From contig NC_016887.1 of the NCBI RefSeq assembly GCF_000284035.1, positions 62,001 to 126,000 on the forward strand: a DNA stretch of 64,000 bases. Direction: 5' to 3'. The notes under the pieces were generated by a model. The model did no database searches. It saw nothing but the letters and a program-made list of their open reading frames with translations, and had not been told where the DNA came from. The position numbers and the translations under genes were made by a program. The stretch is from Nocardia cyriacigeorgica GUH-2 (lineage in GTDB: Bacteria > Actinomycetota > Actinomycetes > Mycobacteriales > Mycobacteriaceae). Below are positions 60,724 through 64,000 of the stretch, one piece after another. Each line of letters starts with the position of its first letter. Position 1 is the stretch's first letter.

Positions 60724-62976
60724 TTACCGCGCGGTCGAGCGGAAGTTGCGCAACCGCAGGCTGTTGCTCACCACGAACACCGACGAGAACGCCATCGCGG
60801 CGCCGGCCAGCATCGGGTTCAGCAGCCCCGCCATGGCCAGCGGGATCGCGGCCACGTTGTAGGCGAAGGCCCAGAACAGGTTGCCCTTGATGGTGGCCAG
60901 GGTGCGCCGGGACAGCCGGATCGCGTCGGCGGCGGCGCGCAGATCGCCGCGCACCAGCGTCAGGTCACTGGCCTCGATCGCCACATCGGTGCCGGTGCCC
61001 ATCGCCAGGCCCAGATCGGTCTGGGCCAGCGCGGCCGCATCGTTGACGCCGTCGCCCACCATGGCGACCACCTTGCCCTCGGCCTGCAACCGCTTGACGG
61101 TCTCGACCTTGTCTTGCGGCAGCACCTCCGCGATCACCTCGTCGATGCCCACCTGATCGCCGATCGCGCGGGCCGCGGCGGCATTGTCGCCGGTCAGCAT
61201 GATCGGGGTCAGGCCGAGCGCGCGCAGCTGGGTGATGGCCTCGGCCGAGGTCGGCTTGACCGCGTCGGCCACCACGAGCACACCGCGCGCCTTACCGTCC
61301 CAGCCGATCGCGACCGCGGTCTTGCCCTCGGCCTCGGCCGCCGCCATGGCGCGCTCGAGGTCGGCGCCGAGCTGCTGCGACCAGTCGGCCAGCAGCCGGG
61401 CCCGGCCGACGATCACCGCGTGACCGTCCACCACACCCTGCACACCGAGTCCTTCGATATTGGCGAAGCCCTCGACCGGCTTCAGGTCGCCGACCTTCTC
61501 CCGCGCGCCCTTGGCGATGGCCTGGGCGATCGGGTGCTCGGAGGAATCCTCCAGCGCGCCGGCCAGGGCCAGCACCTCGTCGGCGTCCTCGCCCTCGGCG
61601 GCGACGACGTCGAGCAGCGTCATCTTGCCGGTGGTGACGGTGCCGGTCTTGTCCAGCACGACCGTATCCACGCGGCGGGTCGATTCCAGCACCTCCGGGC
61701 CCTTGATCAGGATGCCGAGCTGGGCGCCACGCCCGGTGCCGACCATCAGCGCGGTCGGCGTGGCCAGGCCGAGGGCGCACGGGCAGGCGATGATCAGCAC
61801 GGCCACCGCCGCGGTGAACGCCGCCGCGACCGCGCCGCCGGTGCCCAGCCAGAACCCCAGGGTCGCCACCGACAGCGCGATGACGATCGGCACGAAGATG
61901 CCGGAGATCTTGTCGGCCAGCCGCTGGGCCTGCGCCTTTCCGGTCTGCGCGTCCTCCACCAGCTTGGCCATCTGGGCGAGCTGGGTGTCGGAGCCGATGC
62001 GGGTGGCGCGGACCACGATCCGCCCGCCGACGTTGACGGTCGCGCCGACCACGGCGTCGTCGGTGCCGACCTCGACCGGCACCGATTCGCCGGTCAGCAT
62101 GGACGCGTCCACCGCCGAGGAGCCCTCGACGATCACGCCATCGGTGGCGATCTTCTCACCGGGCCGCACCACGAACCGATCGCCGACGGCCAACTGCTCC
62201 ACCGGAATCCGCTGCTCCGAACCGCCGCGCAGCACCGAGACCTCCTTGGCCCCGAGCTCGAGCAGTGCGCGCAGGGCGGCACCGGCGCGTCGCTTGGACC
62301 TGGCCTCGAAGAAGCGCCCCGCCAGGATGAACGTGGTCACGCCCGCAGCGGCCTCGAGGTAGATGTTGCCGGACCCGTCCATCCGGGAAATGGTGAATTC
62401 GAACGGGTGGGTCATCCCCGGCGTCCCGGCGGTGCCCCAGAACAGTGCGTAGATCGACCAGCCGAACGCGGCCAGCGTGCCGACCGACACCAGCGTGTCC
62501 ATGGTGGCGGTGGCGTGGCGCAGGTTGGTCCAGGCCGCCTTGTGGAACGGCAGCGCGCCCCACACCACGACCGGCGCGGCCAGCGTGAGCGAGAGCCACT
62601 GCCAGTTGGTGAACTGCAAGGCCGGGATCATCGCCATGGCGATCACCGGGACGGTGAGCACCAGCGAGACCAGCAGCCGGGTCCGCAGCGAGGCGGTCGG
62701 ATCCTCCTCGGCCGGTTCCGCCGCGGCCGCCTCCACCTTCGGTGCGGGCAGTGCGGCGGTGTAGCCGGCCTGTTCGACCGTGGCGATCAGCTCATCGGGG
62801 GAGATGTCGCCGGTGAAGTCGACGCGGGCCTTCTCGGTCGCGTAATTCACGGTGGCGGTGACACCGTCGAGCTTGTTCAGCTTCTTCTCGATGCGGTTGG
62901 CGCAAGACGCGCAGGTCATGCCACCGATCACCAATTCGACCTGCCCGGTGGCGGGTGGTTGTGTCGCGGTGGTCAT
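60724..62976 (-). CDS. copA: Copper-transporting P-type ATPase
   Basis: A 750-residue P1B-type ATPase. The N-terminal HMA domain has [20 protein letters not shown] (CxxC). Membrane helices carry the CPC motif ([20 protein letters not shown]); the cytoplasmic part has [11 protein letters not shown] (phosphorylated Asp), [13 protein letters not shown] (His-Pro), and [20 protein letters not shown]. The TGE loop ([11 protein letters not shown]) is intact. The CPC and the conserved polar residues in later helices (YNVAAIPLA, Asn; [15 protein letters not shown], Met and Ser) fit Cu(I) export. It forms a likely operon with the secreted protein gene upstream, 69 bp away. Confidence 0.95.
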   Translation of the reverse strand: MTTATQPPATGQVELVIGGMTCASCANRIEKKLNKLDGVTATVNYATEKARVDFTGDISPDELIATVEQAGYTAALPAPKVEAAAAEPAEEDPTASLRTRLLVSLVLTVPVIAMAMIPALQFTNWQWLSLTLAAPVVVWGALPFHKAAWTNLRHATATMDTLVSVGTLAAFGWSIYALFWGTAGTPGMTHPFEFTISRMDGSGNIYLEAAAGVTTFILAGRFFEARSKRRAGAALRALLELGAKEVSVLRGGSEQRIPVEQLAVGDRFVVRPGEKIATDGVIVEGSSAVDASMLTGESVPVEVGTDDAVVGATVNVGGRIVVRATRIGSDTQLAQMAKLVEDAQTGKAQAQRLADKISGIFVPIVIALSVATLGFWLGTGGAVAAAFTAAVAVLIIACPCALGLATPTALMVGTGRGAQLGILIKGPEVLESTRRVDTVVLDKTGTVTTGKMTLLDVVAAEGEDADEVLALAGALEDSSEHPIAQAIAKGAREKVGDLKPVEGFANIEGLGVQGVVDGHAVIVGRARLLADWSQQLGADLERAMAAAEAEGKTAVAIGWDGKARGVLVVADAVKPTSAEAITQLRALGLTPIMLTGDNAAAARAIGDQVGIDEVIAEVLPQDKVETVKRLQAEGKVVAMVGDGVNDAAALAQTDLGLAMGTGTDVAIEASDLTLVRGDLRAAADAIRLSRRTLATIKGNLFWAFAYNVAAIPLAMAGLLNPMLAGAAMAFSSVFVVSNSLRLRNFRSTAR

Positions 62977-63045
62977 GGGGCGCTCCGTTTCTGTGGTGCT
63001 AGGTAATTGTCGCTCGGTGCGGGCTTGGTGGATTCGGGGGCCGGG

Positions 63046-63978
63046 TCAGTGGCCGTGGCCGGGTTGTTCGGCGCCGTGGCCCGCTTCGGGTGCAGCGGTC
63101 GCCGGGCCCGCGGTCGCGGTGAACTCGGCGGTCCTGACAACACCTTCGTGCTGGAAGTCCAGGAACAGCCGGTAATCGCCGGTGGTCGGGGCGGTCGCAA
63201 AGAAGGTGATGCCGGGGCCGGCCGCGGTGACGCCGTCGCCGGGCTCACCCTCGGGGTGCACGTGCAGGTAGGCCAGGTCGGAGGCGCGCAGCGCGACCAG
63301 GTGGCCGTAAGCGCCCAGGTAGGGCTGCAGATCGGTGACGGGCTGTCCGTTGCGGCTGACCGACAGGGTGAGCTTCGACGCCTGACCCGGCGTGATCTCG
63401 CCGTCCAGCGTGACGGTGTACTCGCCGACCGTGGCGGTGGTGGCCGGGGCGGGCAACGGTTGCGCGTCGTACTGGCCCGCGACCCGCAGATCGGCGCCGA
63501 GCGTCAACGCCTCACCGCCCTCGGGGGTGAAGTCGGCGTAGACGCGGTAGTCGCCGGCCCGGGAGAGGTTCAGCGGAACACTCCAGGTGCCCGTCGCGTC
63601 GAGCACCGGGTGCACGTGCTGGAAACCGGCCATATCGCGGCGGACCACGATCAGGTGCAGGTCCTTGTCGTGCGAGCGGACGTAGCGGGTGACCGGCGCG
63701 CCCTGCTCGTCGAGGATGCGGAAGCGCAACTGGGCCTCGGCGGACGTGGTGGTCGTCGCGTTGTCCAGGGCCAGCGTGTAGCCCGCCTCGGTGGCGACCA
63801 GCCCGCCCGGCAGGTCCGCGGCGCCGGACCCGGCGGTACTGCCGGATCCGGCCGCATGCGTGTCGTGCCCGGCCGGTTCGGAGGGCTCCGGACCGACCGT
63901 GGCGCCGACACCGAGAGCGATCCCGAAGACCGCCGCGAGGCCGAGGGCGAATCCGGCGAACTTGGTGGTTGTGTTCAT
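63046..63978 (-). CDS. Secreted His-rich protein, copper operon
   Basis: A 310-residue exported protein with an N-terminal signal/anchor (KFAGFALGLAAVFGIALGVG), a His/Ser/Gly-rich spacer (PAGHDTHAAGSGSTAG), two similar beta domains (DKDLHLIVVRRDMAGFQHVH and GHLVALRASDLAYLHVHPEG, each with His clusters) and a His-rich C-terminus (APEAGHGAEQPGHGH). The paired His blocks suggest copper or other metal binding outside the membrane. It is upstream of copA on the same strand, so it probably collects or passes metal handled by the ATPase. GGAG lies 8 bp before ATG 63978. Confidence 0.82.
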   Translation of the reverse strand: MNTTTKFAGFALGLAAVFGIALGVGATVGPEPSEPAGHDTHAAGSGSTAGSGAADLPGGLVATEAGYTLALDNATTTTSAEAQLRFRILDEQGAPVTRYVRSHDKDLHLIVVRRDMAGFQHVHPVLDATGTWSVPLNLSRAGDYRVYADFTPEGGEALTLGADLRVAGQYDAQPLPAPATTATVGEYTVTLDGEITPGQASKLTLSVSRNGQPVTDLQPYLGAYGHLVALRASDLAYLHVHPEGEPGDGVTAAGPGITFFATAPTTGDYRLFLDFQHEGVVRTAEFTATAGPATAAPEAGHGAEQPGHGH

Positions 63979-64000
63979 CGGGAGGCTCCGTCTTTCTACT

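Noticed and set aside
60562..63006. 814-codon open frame opposite the copper ATPase gene, running through the tRNA
   Set aside because: It covers a tRNA and a terminator and is antisense to a clear P-type ATPase.

Overview
The window is about 64 kb of high-GC actinobacterial chromosome, most likely Nocardia or a close mycolic-acid-containing relative. Support comes from PE, PPE, EspC and EspG type VII secretion proteins, DUF3558 lipoproteins, a cutinase, a LysX-type MprF-LysRS fusion, an IdeR-type iron box and many GTG starts. Gene order from about 32 to 60 kb resembles, from memory, the M. tuberculosis Rv3814c-Rv3846 neighbourhood: sodA, glpQ1, bfrB, DUF2470, pheA, phosphoglycerate mutase-like, zinicin, septum-formation protein, serS, Rieske/MBL protein, PlsC. 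The species assignment is inference; no rRNA is present.

Left part (1-13.5 kb): accessory and exported functions. An unusually AT-rich block (about 1.0-3.6 kb), extended to 7.0 kb, encodes EspH-like, EspC-like, WXG, two DUF3558 lipoproteins, another YxxxD protein, a Gly-rich PPE-like protein and EspG. This is a type VII substrate and chaperone cluster without Ecc or MycP machinery. It is followed by an XRE-DUF5753/DUF397 regulator pair with two divergent small genes, exported proteins, a frameshifted lipoprotein remnant, a VapBC-type toxin-antitoxin, a histidine phosphatase and a cutinase.

Middle (13.7-31 kb): lysX; an S4 protein; an RraA-like protein; a ycnI-copC-copD copper operon; a RecB-like nuclease overlapping htpG; two divergent SDR genes with a TetR regulator and a palindromic operator candidate; and a GDT1/TMEM165-type Mn exporter gene preceded by a recognisable yybP-ykoY manganese riboswitch.

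Right-middle (31-44.6 kb): sodA; a 473-bp intergenic region with a DnaA-box cluster; rhodanese, DUF4328, glpQ and DUF5926 genes; an isolated 20-codon gene encoding a Ser-rich amphipathic peptide between a 5' UTR hairpin and a strong terminator; an LCP - ferritin-like - ferritin operon; a CPBP protein; and a DUF2470 gene under a near-perfect IdeR box. Iron, manganese and superoxide functions are concentrated here. pheA and a phosphatase follow.

Right (44.8-64 kb): a PE-PPE-EspG operon placed between otherwise core genes, a zinicin-like protease, a septum-formation protein, an aldehyde dehydrogenase, serS, a GGDEF(degenerate)-EAL protein, two transporters, an MBL-Rieske fusion, an acyltransferase, tRNA-Gly(GCC), and a CopA ATPase with a His-rich secreted partner.
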